Assembly: GCF_900109685.1 (NCBI RefSeq)
Contig: NZ_FOBB01000001.1
Span: 1,488,001-1,552,000 of the forward strand
From: Chitinophaga rupis
GTDB taxonomy: Bacteria > Bacteroidota > Bacteroidia > Chitinophagales > Chitinophagaceae
Reading direction: 5' to 3'
Length of the DNA: 64,000 nucleotides
Within the stretch, counting starts at the first letter, position 1, and every line of letters begins with the position of its first letter. The notes beneath the pieces were generated by a model. It did not search any database. It was not told where the DNA came from and saw only the letters and a program-made list of their open reading frames with translations. Positions 43,872 to 53,056 of this stretch are shown here, one piece after another. The position numbers and the translations under genes are program-made.

Positions 43872-44078
43872 ACCACTATCCGTTATTCATCAGCTATCCT
43901 GTAACGCCGCTTATCCGTCATTTGTAATCAACCGTTCGTAATTTTATTCTGCCTCTGCAAACTCCACGCTGTGATTAAACGTATCTTTATGGTGCTGTAC
44001 CGCACCTAACGGTAAGGTATATTGGTGAAACTTGGAATATTCTTTGTTATATTGATCATACGTTAAATCTTATTAATC

Positions 44079-44741
44079 ATGCTGGCGAGAGATCTCATAT
44101 CAACGGTTCCGGTGCTGCATCCAATGGATTCAGGATCCAGGGCGTTGCGCCTCATGAATGAATATCATTTGACACAGCTGCCGCTGGTGCTGGAAAACAA
44201 ATACCTGGCGATGGTGGAGGAAGATGATATCCTGGATCTGGAAGATCCTGAGACGCTGCTGGAGAACATGGAGTACAATGGTCCGCGCCATGCTATTCAG
44301 GAAAATGCACACTTTTACGAAGCCCTGAAGGTTTTTTACGATCAGAAGATGTGTGCGTTACCGGTTATCAGCAAAGAAAATGAATATTTAGGCATCCTTA
44401 CAAAAGATAACCTGCTGGCCGTACTGGCCCAATATAACGGGGTAAAGGAACCGGGCGGCATCCTGTCGCTGGAAATAGAGCCCCGCGATTACAGTCTCAG
44501 CGAAATTGCCCGCATTGCAGAATCCAATGATGTAACGCTGCTGAGCGTAAACACCATTACCAACCCGGCTACCGGCCGCCTGGAAGTACTGCTGAAGACC
44601 AACCGGCAGGAGCTACAACCCCTGGTAGCTACCTTTGAGCGTTTTAAATATTACGTAGTAAAATATACCATTACTGCGGAGGACGAGGAGGATACGCTCA
44701 AGAAGAATTACGATCTGTTCATGAACTACATCAGCATTTAA
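44079..44741 (+). CDS. CBS domain-containing protein
   Basis: 220 residues. Two CBS motifs occupy about 1-125 (LISTVPVLHPMDSGSRALRL; MCALPVISKENEYLGILTK). An ACT-like region follows (LEIEPRDYSLSEIARIAES) and ends in RFKYYVVKYTI. CBS pairs bind adenosyl ligands. In Bacteroidota this protein stands just upstream of NAD kinase in the envelope cluster, as here with one gene inserted between. Its role is not known. The stop codon is in the AATTACGAATT repeat. Confidence 0.88.
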   Translation: MLARDLISTVPVLHPMDSGSRALRLMNEYHLTQLPLVLENKYLAMVEEDDILDLEDPETLLENMEYNGPRHAIQENAHFYEALKVFYDQKMCALPVISKENEYLGILTKDNLLAVLAQYNGVKEPGGILSLEIEPRDYSLSEIARIAESNDVTLLSVNTITNPATGRLEVLLKTNRQELQPLVATFERFKYYVVKYTITAEDEEDTLKKNYDLFMNYISI

Positions 44742-45117
44742 TTAATTACGAATTGTCAATTACGAATTACGAATTGGGTTGAACGCCTGGTTTGTAGTGC
44801 GTGCTATTGCATGTTGTGGAATTGGGTTAAATGCCTGATCTATAGCGTATAATGAAGGTAATGTCTGAAGCCTGTAACCTACATTCAATTTGAATACTGT
44901 ACCACGATATATCTAATTCGTAATTCGTAATTAAAGCAATGGTGGTTATAAAACCTTAGTTAGTTACAAATTGTAACAGCATAAATGTCGTAATGATGAA
45001 TGTTCCTGAAGCTCCCATCACACGTAGATACTGCAACCACGCTCTACTCAATTCGTAATTCGTAATTAACTAATTCGTAATTCACCTCTGTAATTCGTAA
45101 TTGACAATTCGTAATTA
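44738..45117. repeat. AATTCGTAATT word-repeat cluster
   Basis: A 380-base gene-free region. At 44745-44776 AATTACGAATT words occur head to tail. The reverse-complement form (AATTCGTAATT) occurs at 44913-44934, 45050-45069, 45071-45083 and 45090-45117. Spacer sequence between has no gene. The arms can pair in several ways. The CBS stop codon touches the left edge and the next gene starts 37 bases past the right edge. Confidence 0.8.
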
Positions 45118-45153
45118 TCCCGTAGCTTGCGCCCCGCTACAGTTTTACATTGC

Positions 45154-46578
45154 ATGATCAAGTTCTGTTATCTGTTAGGCATATACTGCCTGCTACTGCT
45201 ATTGCCCTGCCGGGCGCAACAGCCTGCCACGCCACCATTGGCAGTGGTATCAGATACCAGTTACATCATAGTACGGAATGTGATCATTTCCGGTAACAAA
45301 AAAACAAGAACCCCTTTTATTGTACGTGAGCTAACTACCGTACCAGGTGATACCATCCGCCTGAAAGACCTTTCCCAAACGCTGGAAAGCTGCCGCCGCC
45401 AGCTCATGAACACCACCCTTTTCCTTACCGTAATAGCCAATGTAAAGAACTGGGAAGGCAATTCAGCCGACCTGGTATTTGAAGTATGGGAGCGCTGGTA
45501 CCTGCTGGCCTTTCCCATTTTCAAGCTGGCCGACCGCAACTTTAACCAGTGGTGGGTGGAGCAGGGCAAAAGCCTGGACCGCGTGAACATTGGCCTCAGA
45601 GGCTCTCACAGCAACCTTACCGGCCGTAATGACGACCTGGAAGGCGTAGTACAGATAGGATACACACAGCAGCTGGCATTCACCTACAGCCTGCCGTATG
45701 TAGATAAGAGTTTTCATAACGGCCTGGGGATCACATTTGCCTATAGCCGTAACCGTGAGCTGAACGACAGTACCAGCAATAACAAGCAGCACTTTTACCG
45801 GCAGGATAATAATAGATTTTTAAGGGAGATGTTCAACTTTGGCTTCAGCTATTCGTACCGGCGTGCCATTAATACCCGCCACCAGGTGTTCCTTACGTAT
45901 AACTCTGAAAAAGTGAGCGATTCCGTGGCCCATTACTCGCCCAATTACATGGGAGCAGGCCGGCGGCGCGTGCAGTATATGGACCTGCTGTACCGTGTTA
46001 CGTATATGCAGGCCGACAGCTGGATCTATCCGCTTAAAGGCATTAGCCTGCAGGGCGAAATAGAGAAACTAGGCTTTGCACCCTTTAATGATGTTGATAA
46101 CTGGAAAATAAGGGCCAAGGTTACCAAATACTGGCAGCTGTTTCCCCGCACCTATGGCGCTTTGGGCGTAAGAGGGCAGGCTAAGTTCCCGGCAGACCAG
46201 CCTTACCTGAACCAGAAAGCCATGGGGTACCAGGAAGATTATCTGCGTGGCCTGGAATATTATGTAGTGGATGGCACCAGCTTTTTTATAGTAAAATCAA
46301 CCCTGCGCCGGGAAGTATACAGCTTTAATGTAAAGTTGCCCTGGATCCCGCAAAAGTTTAATACCATACCTATACGCCTGCTGTTAAAAGCATATGGTGA
46401 TGCAGGTTATGCCTACAGCCAGTTTCCGGGTAATGGTTTTTTAAACAATAAAATGCTGTATACCTGCGGCATGGGGCTTGACATTGTTTCTTTTTACGAC
46501 ACCTGTATACGTTTGGAGTACAGCATAAACCAGTTAGGGCAAAAAGGGCTATTTTTACACACTAAAATTGATATGTAG
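45154..46578 (+). CDS. BamA/TamA-like outer membrane protein with one POTRA-like domain
   Basis: 474 residues from the ATG at 45154 (a TTG at 45127 is less likely). Signal peptide LLGIYCLLLLLPCRAQQ. A single POTRA-like domain (YIIVRNVIISGNKKTRTPFI; LETCRR-type LESCRRQLMNTTLF) lies at about 40-120. The rest is beta-barrel with repeated aromatic strands (LAFTYSLPYVDKSFHNGLGI) and no canonical VRGF/Y surface-antigen motif that I can see. It lies between the CBS gene and nadK, where most relatives have no gene. It is much shorter than BamA at 49651. The substrate is unknown. Confidence 0.82.
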   Translation: MIKFCYLLGIYCLLLLLPCRAQQPATPPLAVVSDTSYIIVRNVIISGNKKTRTPFIVRELTTVPGDTIRLKDLSQTLESCRRQLMNTTLFLTVIANVKNWEGNSADLVFEVWERWYLLAFPIFKLADRNFNQWWVEQGKSLDRVNIGLRGSHSNLTGRNDDLEGVVQIGYTQQLAFTYSLPYVDKSFHNGLGITFAYSRNRELNDSTSNNKQHFYRQDNNRFLREMFNFGFSYSYRRAINTRHQVFLTYNSEKVSDSVAHYSPNYMGAGRRRVQYMDLLYRVTYMQADSWIYPLKGISLQGEIEKLGFAPFNDVDNWKIRAKVTKYWQLFPRTYGALGVRGQAKFPADQPYLNQKAMGYQEDYLRGLEYYVVDGTSFFIVKSTLRREVYSFNVKLPWIPQKFNTIPIRLLLKAYGDAGYAYSQFPGNGFLNNKMLYTCGMGLDIVSFYDTCIRLEYSINQLGQKGLFLHTKIDM

Positions 46579-46586
46579 TTAAACAA

Positions 46587-46630
46587 GCTGTTAGTTTTGG
46601 GCAATTAGCTAATGGCTAAAAGCTAACAGC
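46587..46630 (+). terminator. Hairpin between the Omp85-like gene and nadK
   Basis: GCTGTTAGTTTT (46587-46598) with AAAAGCTAACAGC (46618-46630), a one-base bulge. AAGCTGTT / AACAGCTT extend it. It begins 7 bases after the stop and ends 18 bases before the nadK ATG. Confidence 0.6.
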
Positions 46631-46648
46631 CAACAGCTTATCTCAAAC

Positions 46649-47539
46649 ATGCAAATTGCACTTTACAGCCGTGGATTTATTACCGCCGACCTGGGGAATA
46701 TAAAGTTGTTGCTGGATGAGCTGCAGCGGCAGGAGATCACCCCCGTGATGTACGAGCCGTTCTACCGCAGCCTGCAGCCGCACATACCTTTTGCCGGCGA
46801 GCCGGAAACGTTTGCCCATGCAGGTGACCTGGATAGCATGACTATTGACTGCCTGGTAAGCCTGGGCGGTGACGGTACCCTGCTGGATACAGTATGTTTT
46901 GTGCGGGATAAGAACATTCCTGTGCTGGGCATCAACTTTGGCCGGCTGGGATTTTTGGCCAGCATTGGTAAGGAAGAAATTCATGCCGCCGTAAAAGCCC
47001 TGCAGCAGCGCACTTACGTGGTAGATAAAAGAACACTGCTGCACCTGGATTGTAATATCCCGCTGTTTGGCGATGTTCCCTATGCGCTGAATGATTTTAC
47101 CATTCATAAAAAAGATACCTCCGCCATGGTAAAGATCCATACTTACCTGAACGGGGAGTTCCTGAACACGTATTGGGCAGATGGATTGATCGTGGCTACC
47201 CCCACAGGATCAACCGGTTACTCCCTTAGCTGCGGCGGGCCGGTAGTGTTCCCGGAAGCGGGCAGCTTTGTAATTACCCCGGTGGCGCCCCATAACCTGA
47301 ATGTACGGCCGGTAGTGGTGCCGGATAATAATGTGATCTCTTTTGAGGTGGAGGGCCGCAGCGATCTTTTTTTATGTACGCTGGACAGCCGCATGGAAAC
47401 CATTGATAATACCGTGCAGCTGGCGGTTAAGAAAGAAGCGTTCACCCTCAGCCTGTTACGCCTGGACGACAGTAACTTCCTGCACACCCTGCGGCATAAG
47501 CTGTTGTGGGGTATTGATACCAGGAACAGGTTGAAGTAG
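46649..47539 (+). CDS. nadK: NAD kinase
   Basis: 296 residues. NadK phosphorylates NAD to NADP. The GGDGT motif is at 73-77 (SLGGDGTLLDTV), followed by GINFGRLGFLA, the NDFTIHKKDTS region and the second conserved loop DGLIVATPTGSTGYSLSCGGPV. Length is usual. It belongs to the conserved run nadK - DUF6089 - uppS - bamA - ompH - ompH. Confidence 0.96.
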   Translation: MQIALYSRGFITADLGNIKLLLDELQRQEITPVMYEPFYRSLQPHIPFAGEPETFAHAGDLDSMTIDCLVSLGGDGTLLDTVCFVRDKNIPVLGINFGRLGFLASIGKEEIHAAVKALQQRTYVVDKRTLLHLDCNIPLFGDVPYALNDFTIHKKDTSAMVKIHTYLNGEFLNTYWADGLIVATPTGSTGYSLSCGGPVVFPEAGSFVITPVAPHNLNVRPVVVPDNNVISFEVEGRSDLFLCTLDSRMETIDNTVQLAVKKEAFTLSLLRLDDSNFLHTLRHKLLWGIDTRNRLK

Positions 47540-47548
47540 GTTTTTAAA

Positions 47549-47680
47549 GTCCATGGCCGATGGTCAATAGTCTATAGCATATTTCGCAGGGCAAATTTTT
47601 CGTTATATCTTTAAGGTCATATACTTGTACTAGAATCATTGCGCTAAACACCATGGACTATGGACCATCGACCATGGACC
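47549..47680. repeat. CCATGG-type inverted repeat, copy 3
   Basis: Left arm 47549-47580 (GTCCATGG, CCGATGG, TCAATAG, TCTATAG words) and right arm 47650-47680 are near reverse complements with a 70-base gap. It starts 9 bases after the nadK stop codon. Confidence 0.8.
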
Positions 47681-47707
47681 CCATATTAAGCTATCAGCCA
47701 TTTTACC

Positions 47708-47715
47708 TACATTTG
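47708..47715 (+). promoter_or_regulatory. Candidate -7 box (TACATTTG) of the DUF6089 gene
   Basis: Matches TAnnTTTG, 63 bases before the ATG at 47779, just beyond the repeat. Confidence 0.45.
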
Positions 47716-47778
47716 TTTAATTTTTAATATAACTAATACCAAAAGCAGGAAAAATCGCGTTTAAGTAGGACCGTAATT

Positions 47779-48645
47779 ATGCAACTACCTATTTTTCATT
47801 TTCGTCGAATCATTACTTCCGGCCTTATTGCCCTGGGAATGCTGCTGGCATATCCTGCTTTGGCGCAAAATGAACTGCAGTATGTAGGGGAGCTGGGTTT
47901 TTCTGTGGGAGGCGCCCAGTATTTTGGCGACCTGAATACCCGCAGCGCCCTGAATACCGTAAAACCTACCATTGGTGTATTCTACCGTAAATACATGAAC
48001 GATTATATCGGGGTGCGGGCGCATCTCCGTTATGCACGGCTGGGATATTCCGATATCTATAACAATAATGAGTTCCAGCGCCGCCGGAACCTGAGCTTTA
48101 ATACCGACATTTTTGAGCTGGCGCTGCAGGGTGATTTCAACTTTTTCCGTTTTGAACCGGGCAGCTACGATTACCGTTTTTCCCCCTATTTTACCGGTGG
48201 GGCCAGCATTTTCTACTACAATCCCTACGCATACCTGGATGGTAAAAAATATTATTTACAGCCCCTGCGTACAGAAGGGCAGGGCTCTGCCCAATACCCG
48301 GACCGCAAGCCTTACAGCCTCGTAGCCCCTGCTTTTGTGGTGGGCGGCGGTTTTAAGTATAATGTATCCCGTAGTGTGAACCTTGGACTGGAGCTGTTAT
48401 ACCGTTTTACCGGGACAGATTACCTGGATGATGTAAGTAAAACCTACGCCGGCCCTGCGTTATTCCCGCCCAAAGCCAATGGGGATAATACTGTGGCTTA
48501 CCTGCTGCAGGACCGCTCCTACGCCACCGGTGAACCGATTGGGGTACCTGGCCGCCAGCGGGGTAACAGCCGGGATAAAGACCAGTTTGTGACCATCGAA
48601 TTCACCATCAGCATATTATTTACCAAGTACGAATGTAAATTCTAA
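47779..48645 (+). CDS. DUF6089 family protein, outer-membrane beta-barrel
   Basis: 288 residues with signal peptide (GMLLAYPALAQ). The DUF6089 start ELGFSVGGAQYFGDLN is followed by repeated amphipathic strands (FSPYFTGGASIFYYNPYAY). A C-terminal strand VTIEFTISILFTKYECKF closes an 8-stranded barrel-like fold. It sits between nadK and uppS, the standard place for this family in Bacteroidota. Its role is unknown; a link to outer-membrane building is inferred from this constant neighbourhood. Confidence 0.88.
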   Translation: MQLPIFHFRRIITSGLIALGMLLAYPALAQNELQYVGELGFSVGGAQYFGDLNTRSALNTVKPTIGVFYRKYMNDYIGVRAHLRYARLGYSDIYNNNEFQRRRNLSFNTDIFELALQGDFNFFRFEPGSYDYRFSPYFTGGASIFYYNPYAYLDGKKYYLQPLRTEGQGSAQYPDRKPYSLVAPAFVVGGGFKYNVSRSVNLGLELLYRFTGTDYLDDVSKTYAGPALFPPKANGDNTVAYLLQDRSYATGEPIGVPGRQRGNSRDKDQFVTIEFTISILFTKYECKF

Positions 48646-48662
48646 CTGGCAGTTGCCAGCGG

Positions 48663-48692
48663 GCGGTTGGCAGTCCGGAAGGTGCCAACCGC
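48663..48692 (+). terminator. Hairpin after the DUF6089 gene
   Basis: GCGGTTGGCA (48663-48672) with TGCCAACCGC (48683-48692), perfect 10-bp stem and 10-base loop. It is followed by AGATTTCTT rather than a long T-run. Confidence 0.65.
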
Positions 48693-48820
48693 AGATTTCT
48701 TAACCCCGGCAGGGGCCGTGAAACATCAGATATCCCCCGAAAGTTACACGCCACATTCCCCAAACTGCCCACCCGCAGGGACTTTCGCTGTTAAAACTAC
48801 GTTAAAACAACCTGTCAGAC

Positions 48821-48850
48821 TTTGCCGCAATAGGCATATATCTATTTTTG
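48821..48850 (+). promoter_or_regulatory. Candidate promoter of uppS-bamA-ompH operon
   Basis: A -33 TTTG (48821-48824) and a -7 TATTTTTG (48843-48850) with an 18-base spacer. This is the best two-part match to the Bacteroidota promoter in the window. A second -7-like box, TATCTTTG, follows directly at 48851-48858. The ATG is at 48909. Confidence 0.6.
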
Positions 48851-48908
48851 TATCTTTGCACACTTTTAGTAAATCTGTTATTCTGTTTTTTAATACGCCT
48901 GAACACTC

Positions 48909-49670
48909 ATGAGTTTGAAGGATAAACTAGACTTACAACGGTTACCGCGCCATATAGCTATTATTATGGACGGCAACGGCCGTTGGGCTAAGGAAAAAGG
49001 GCAGGACAGGCTTTACGGGCACCACGAGGGAGTGGAAAGTGTGCGTAACGTTGTTGAGGCCTCCGCTGAGCTGGGAATCGGGTACCTTACCCTTTATGCC
49101 TTTTCTACCGAAAACTGGGACCGCCCGGAGAATGAGGTAAATGGCATTATGGAGCTGCTGGTGAATACCATCCGTAAGGAAGTGAATACCCTCACTAAAA
49201 ATAATATTAAGCTGCATGTAATAGGCGATATGAACATGTTGCCCCCGCATTGCCAGCGTGAAATGGAGGAAGCCATTGCCATTACCAGCGGCAACACCGG
49301 CTTAAACCTGGTGATGGCCCTTAGCTACAGCGCCCGTTGGGAAATAGTGAATGCCGCCAAAAAGATGGCAGAGGATGTACAGGCAGGAAAGTTAAACCCC
49401 ACCGATATTACACAGGATGTATGGCAGAAATACCTATGCACTGCTGCGCTACCAGACCCGGAACTGATGATCAGGACCAGCGGGGAATGCAGGATCAGTA
49501 ATTTCTTATTATACCAGTTGGCTTACGCGGAACTATATTTCACAGACACCCGTTGGCCGGATTTCCGCAAAGAAAATCTTTACGAGGCCATCTTAAATTA
49601 TCAAACCAGAGAACGGCGTTTTGGCAAAACAAGCGAACAAATTCAGCAGAATGAAGAAATTATTTCCTAA
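48909..49670 (+). CDS. uppS: Isoprenyl (undecaprenyl diphosphate) synthase
   Basis: A 253-residue cis-prenyltransferase making the C55 carrier for peptidoglycan and other glycans. The catalytic Asp21 is in IIMDGNGRWAKEKG. The YLTLYAFSTENWDRP motif and the C-terminal RTSGECRISNFLLYQLAYAE are present, with Cys where Gln is usual in SGEQR. Its end overlaps the bamA start by 20 bases, so the two are translationally coupled. Confidence 0.95.
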   Translation: MSLKDKLDLQRLPRHIAIIMDGNGRWAKEKGQDRLYGHHEGVESVRNVVEASAELGIGYLTLYAFSTENWDRPENEVNGIMELLVNTIRKEVNTLTKNNIKLHVIGDMNMLPPHCQREMEEAIAITSGNTGLNLVMALSYSARWEIVNAAKKMAEDVQAGKLNPTDITQDVWQKYLCTAALPDPELMIRTSGECRISNFLLYQLAYAELYFTDTRWPDFRKENLYEAILNYQTRERRFGKTSEQIQQNEEIIS

Positions 49671-52386
49671 GAGCCTACTGGCCATCGCATTATGTTGCAG
49701 TGCAGGGATTCGTGTATCCGCCCAACAGAGGGATACTCTGCCGGTGCCTGTAACCACACAGCCAGATTTGCCCACGGCTTTGGGAAACCCTCAGCAGTAT
49801 GAGATTGCAGAAATAGCCGTTACCGGTACACAGTTCCTGGATAAAGCCTTGCTTATTTCCTTATCCGGCCTGAATGTGGGCGATAAGGTGGTATACCCCG
49901 GCGGCGACCAGTTTGCCAAGGCCATACAAACCCTGTGGGGCCAGCGCCTGTTTGCCAACGTAGCCATTTACGTTACCAAGATAGATGATGGAAAAATATG
50001 GCTGGAAATTAACCTGACCGAACGCCCCCGTTTGGCCAATTTCATTTTCCGCGGTATCAAAAAATCCGAAGCAGAGGATATGGCCAAAAAGTCCGGCCTG
50101 CGTAAGGGAAGCGTAATTACGGAAAGCATGAAGCAGAACACCATTGCGGTGGTGCGTAAGAACTATGAGGAAAAAGGCTTCCGTAACGTAGGCATTACCG
50201 TTACAGAGCGTGCGGATACGTCGCAGGTGAATGCTGCGGACGTGATCTTCACCGTAAGTAAAGGCGGCAAGGTAAAGATCAATGATATTAACATCGTAGA
50301 TAACAGCAACATCAGCGATTCCAGGATCAAGAAAAAAATGAAGGGCACCCGGGAACGCACCCGCTTTACCCTGCACCCCGATAAGGAACAAATATACCAG
50401 GATACCAGCCACGTACAATCTGATTACTGGAGCAGCTTTGGCTTCCTGGTGCCTTCCCGCACGCTGGAAGAGCTGGATCCCTACTTCCGTTTTAAGCTCT
50501 TTACCTCTGCCAAGTTCAATGAAACCAAGTATGCAGAGGATAAGGAAAAAGTAGTAGCCTACTATAACTCCCAGGGCTATCGTGATGCGCAGATCGTAAA
50601 TGACACCACTTATAAAACCAAGGCTGGTGGCCTGAATGTGGACATGCAGATACTGGAAGGCAGAAAATATTATTTCGGCGATATTACCTGGAAAGGCAAT
50701 ACCCGCTATAACGATTCCCTGCTGACCCGTGTGCTGGGTATTAAAAAAGGCGATACCTATAATCTGGAGCTGCTGGAAAAACGTATTGGTAAGCAATTGT
50801 CGCCTGAAGGCGGTGATATCAGCGGCCTGTATATGGACTATGGTTACCTGTTCTTCCGTATTGAGCCCGTAGAAACCGGCATCCATGGCGATACCATTGA
50901 CTATGAGATCCGTATTACAGAAGGCCCGCAGGCTACCATTAAAGAAGTACGTATAGCCGGTAACGATAAAACGAACGAACACGTAATACGCCGCGAGCTG
51001 CGTACGCTGCCCGGTGAAAAATTCAGCCGTGCGGATCTGATGCGTTCCCAGCGGCAGATTGCCAACCTGGGTTATTTTAACCCGGAAAAAATAGGCATTG
51101 TTCCTGTACCTAACGTACAGGATGGTACGGTGGATATTGACTATACAGTGGAAGAAAAAGCCAATGACCAGTTAGAGCTGTCGGCCGGCTGGGGTGGTTA
51201 CATTGGTTTAACCGGTACCCTGGGTGTAACGTTCAACAACTTCTCCCTGCGTAACATTTTCCGGAAAGAGACCTGGGATCCCTTACCCAGTGGCGATGGC
51301 CAGAAATTATCCGTACGTGTATCCTCCAACGGTAAAGCTTACCGCTCCTATAACTTCTCATTTACAGAACCCTGGCTGGGCGGTAAAAAGCAGAACCAGT
51401 TCTCTGTAAACTTTTATAACAGCTACCAGAACCCCAGCGCGTATAACCAGTATATTTATGGTACCACCACCGGCAGCGATACCTACTTTAAGGTACTGGG
51501 CGCCACGGTATCACTGGGTAAGCAGCTGAAATGGCCGGATGATTATTTTACCCTTATTTATGCGCTGAACTATCAGCAGTATAAGCTGAAGAACTACGAT
51601 TATTTTAACATCGGGTTCTCTAACGGTACATCCAACAACATCAGCTTCAAGCTTACGCTGGCACGTTCTTCTGTGGATCAGCAGATCTTCCCCAGAAGCG
51701 GTTCCAACTTCCTGATCAGCGGCCAGTTCACACCGCCTTACTCTTTGTTCAATCCTGATAAGGACTACACCAAAGAATCCATTGCCGACCAGTTCAACTT
51801 CATAGAATACCAGAAATACCGCTTTAATGCAGAATGGTATGTACCATTAACCAAACCTAAAGGCACGGATAATAAATCCTTTGTACTGAAGGTGGCCGCC
51901 AAATTCGGTTACATTAGCCGGTATAACAACCGCACCACGCTGTCGCCCTTCGGCCGCTTTGAATTGGGGGGTGATGGTTTGAGCAACTTTGCGATCTATG
52001 ACCGTGACATTATTTCCCAGCGTGGTTACCCGGTATATTATACCAGCAATCCCAAGCTGAACCCGGAAAACGGGCAGCCGGTTGGTTATGAAGGGTTTAC
52101 CATCTTCAACAAATATGTAATGGAGCTGCGCTACCCGCTTAGCCTGAACCCCAGCTCAACCATCTTTGGCCTGGCGTTCCTGGAAGCGGCTAACGGTTAC
52201 CGCGACTTTAATGAATACAACCCGTTCCGCCTGCGCCGCTCCGCTGGTTTGGGTATGCGCTTTTACCTGCCCATGTTTGGTTTGCTTGGATTTGACTATG
52301 GCATAGGTTTTGACCGTTTGACCCCCGGCAATGGGTTAAAAGATGCGGCTAAATTCACATTTATGTTGGGCTTTGAGCCGGAATAA
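49651..52386 (+). CDS. bamA: Outer membrane protein assembly factor BamA
   Basis: 911 residues from the ATG at 49651; a TTG at 49621 lies deeper in uppS. Signal peptide LLAIALCCSAGIRVSAQ. Five POTRA domains fill about 40-470 (IAEIAVTGTQFLDKALLISL; ANFIFRGIKKSEAEDMAKKS; KINDINIVDNSNISD). A 16-strand barrel ends ...FTFMLGFEPE. It inserts outer-membrane proteins. Two ompH/skp-type chaperone genes follow. The overlap with uppS and the single upstream promoter suggest one operon. Confidence 0.95.
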   Translation: MKKLFPKSLLAIALCCSAGIRVSAQQRDTLPVPVTTQPDLPTALGNPQQYEIAEIAVTGTQFLDKALLISLSGLNVGDKVVYPGGDQFAKAIQTLWGQRLFANVAIYVTKIDDGKIWLEINLTERPRLANFIFRGIKKSEAEDMAKKSGLRKGSVITESMKQNTIAVVRKNYEEKGFRNVGITVTERADTSQVNAADVIFTVSKGGKVKINDINIVDNSNISDSRIKKKMKGTRERTRFTLHPDKEQIYQDTSHVQSDYWSSFGFLVPSRTLEELDPYFRFKLFTSAKFNETKYAEDKEKVVAYYNSQGYRDAQIVNDTTYKTKAGGLNVDMQILEGRKYYFGDITWKGNTRYNDSLLTRVLGIKKGDTYNLELLEKRIGKQLSPEGGDISGLYMDYGYLFFRIEPVETGIHGDTIDYEIRITEGPQATIKEVRIAGNDKTNEHVIRRELRTLPGEKFSRADLMRSQRQIANLGYFNPEKIGIVPVPNVQDGTVDIDYTVEEKANDQLELSAGWGGYIGLTGTLGVTFNNFSLRNIFRKETWDPLPSGDGQKLSVRVSSNGKAYRSYNFSFTEPWLGGKKQNQFSVNFYNSYQNPSAYNQYIYGTTTGSDTYFKVLGATVSLGKQLKWPDDYFTLIYALNYQQYKLKNYDYFNIGFSNGTSNNISFKLTLARSSVDQQIFPRSGSNFLISGQFTPPYSLFNPDKDYTKESIADQFNFIEYQKYRFNAEWYVPLTKPKGTDNKSFVLKVAAKFGYISRYNNRTTLSPFGRFELGGDGLSNFAIYDRDIISQRGYPVYYTSNPKLNPENGQPVGYEGFTIFNKYVMELRYPLSLNPSSTIFGLAFLEAANGYRDFNEYNPFRLRRSAGLGMRFYLPMFGLLGFDYGIGFDRLTPGNGLKDAAKFTFMLGFEPE

Positions 52387-52486
52387 GGGGGCTTAGCGTG
52401 TTAGTTCAGTGTTAGATTGATGTTAGAATAAATTATAAACTTTATATTGCGTTTTCTAAAAAAGTAGCGAACTAAAATCCATAGAA

Positions 52487-53005
52487 ATGAAAAAACTATT
52501 CATCACATTAGCTGTTATCCTCGTTGCTGCCTGTGCGGCGAATGCGCAACGGTATTGTGTGATAGACACAAAGTATATACTGGAAAGCATTCCCGATTAT
52601 AAAGATGCACAAACCAAGCTGGATGCGATTGCAGACCAGTGGCAGAAAGAGATAGATGCCAAGTTCCAGGATATTGACAAGATGTACAAGGCATATCAGG
52701 CAGAGCAGGTAATGCTTACGGATGAACTGAAACATAAAAGAGAGGACGAGATAGTAGCGAAGGAGAAAGACGCCAAGGACCTGCAACGTAAACGCTTTGG
52801 TTATGAGGGTGATCTGTTTAAAAAGCGGGAAGAGCTGATCAAACCCATACAAGATAAGATCTACAATGCCGTACAGAAGCTGGCTGCCAGCAGGATGTAC
52901 GACTTTGTGCTGGATAAATCAGGGGGCATTACCGTTATTTTTTCAGATCCCAAGCTGGATAAGAGCGAAGACATTCTAACGGCGCTGGGTGTAAAGAAAA
53001 AGTAA
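52487..53005 (+). CDS. OmpH/Skp family periplasmic chaperone (first)
   Basis: 172 residues with signal peptide (FITLAVILVAACAANAQ) and an OmpH/Skp domain: YCVIDTKYILESIPDYKDAQ, then a long charged coiled coil (EDEIVAKEKDAKDLQRKRF) and LYDFVLDKSGGI-type end (MYDFVLDKSGGITVIF). Skp proteins hold unfolded outer-membrane proteins. It lies 100 bases after bamA and 51 before a paralogue, as is common in the phylum. Confidence 0.93.
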   Translation: MKKLFITLAVILVAACAANAQRYCVIDTKYILESIPDYKDAQTKLDAIADQWQKEIDAKFQDIDKMYKAYQAEQVMLTDELKHKREDEIVAKEKDAKDLQRKRFGYEGDLFKKREELIKPIQDKIYNAVQKLAASRMYDFVLDKSGGITVIFSDPKLDKSEDILTALGVKKK

Positions 53006-53056
53006 ACCATTTTTTAACCAATAAGATTTAAAATTTTTTTAAACACAGACAACATC

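Noticed and set aside
44738..45117. CRISPR-like appearance of repeated words
   Set aside because: Words are short (11 bases), in both orientations, with unequal spacers, and there is no cas gene in the window.
49861..50982. 373-residue minus-strand reading frame inside bamA
   Set aside because: Antisense of the POTRA region of bamA; no signal, no motif.
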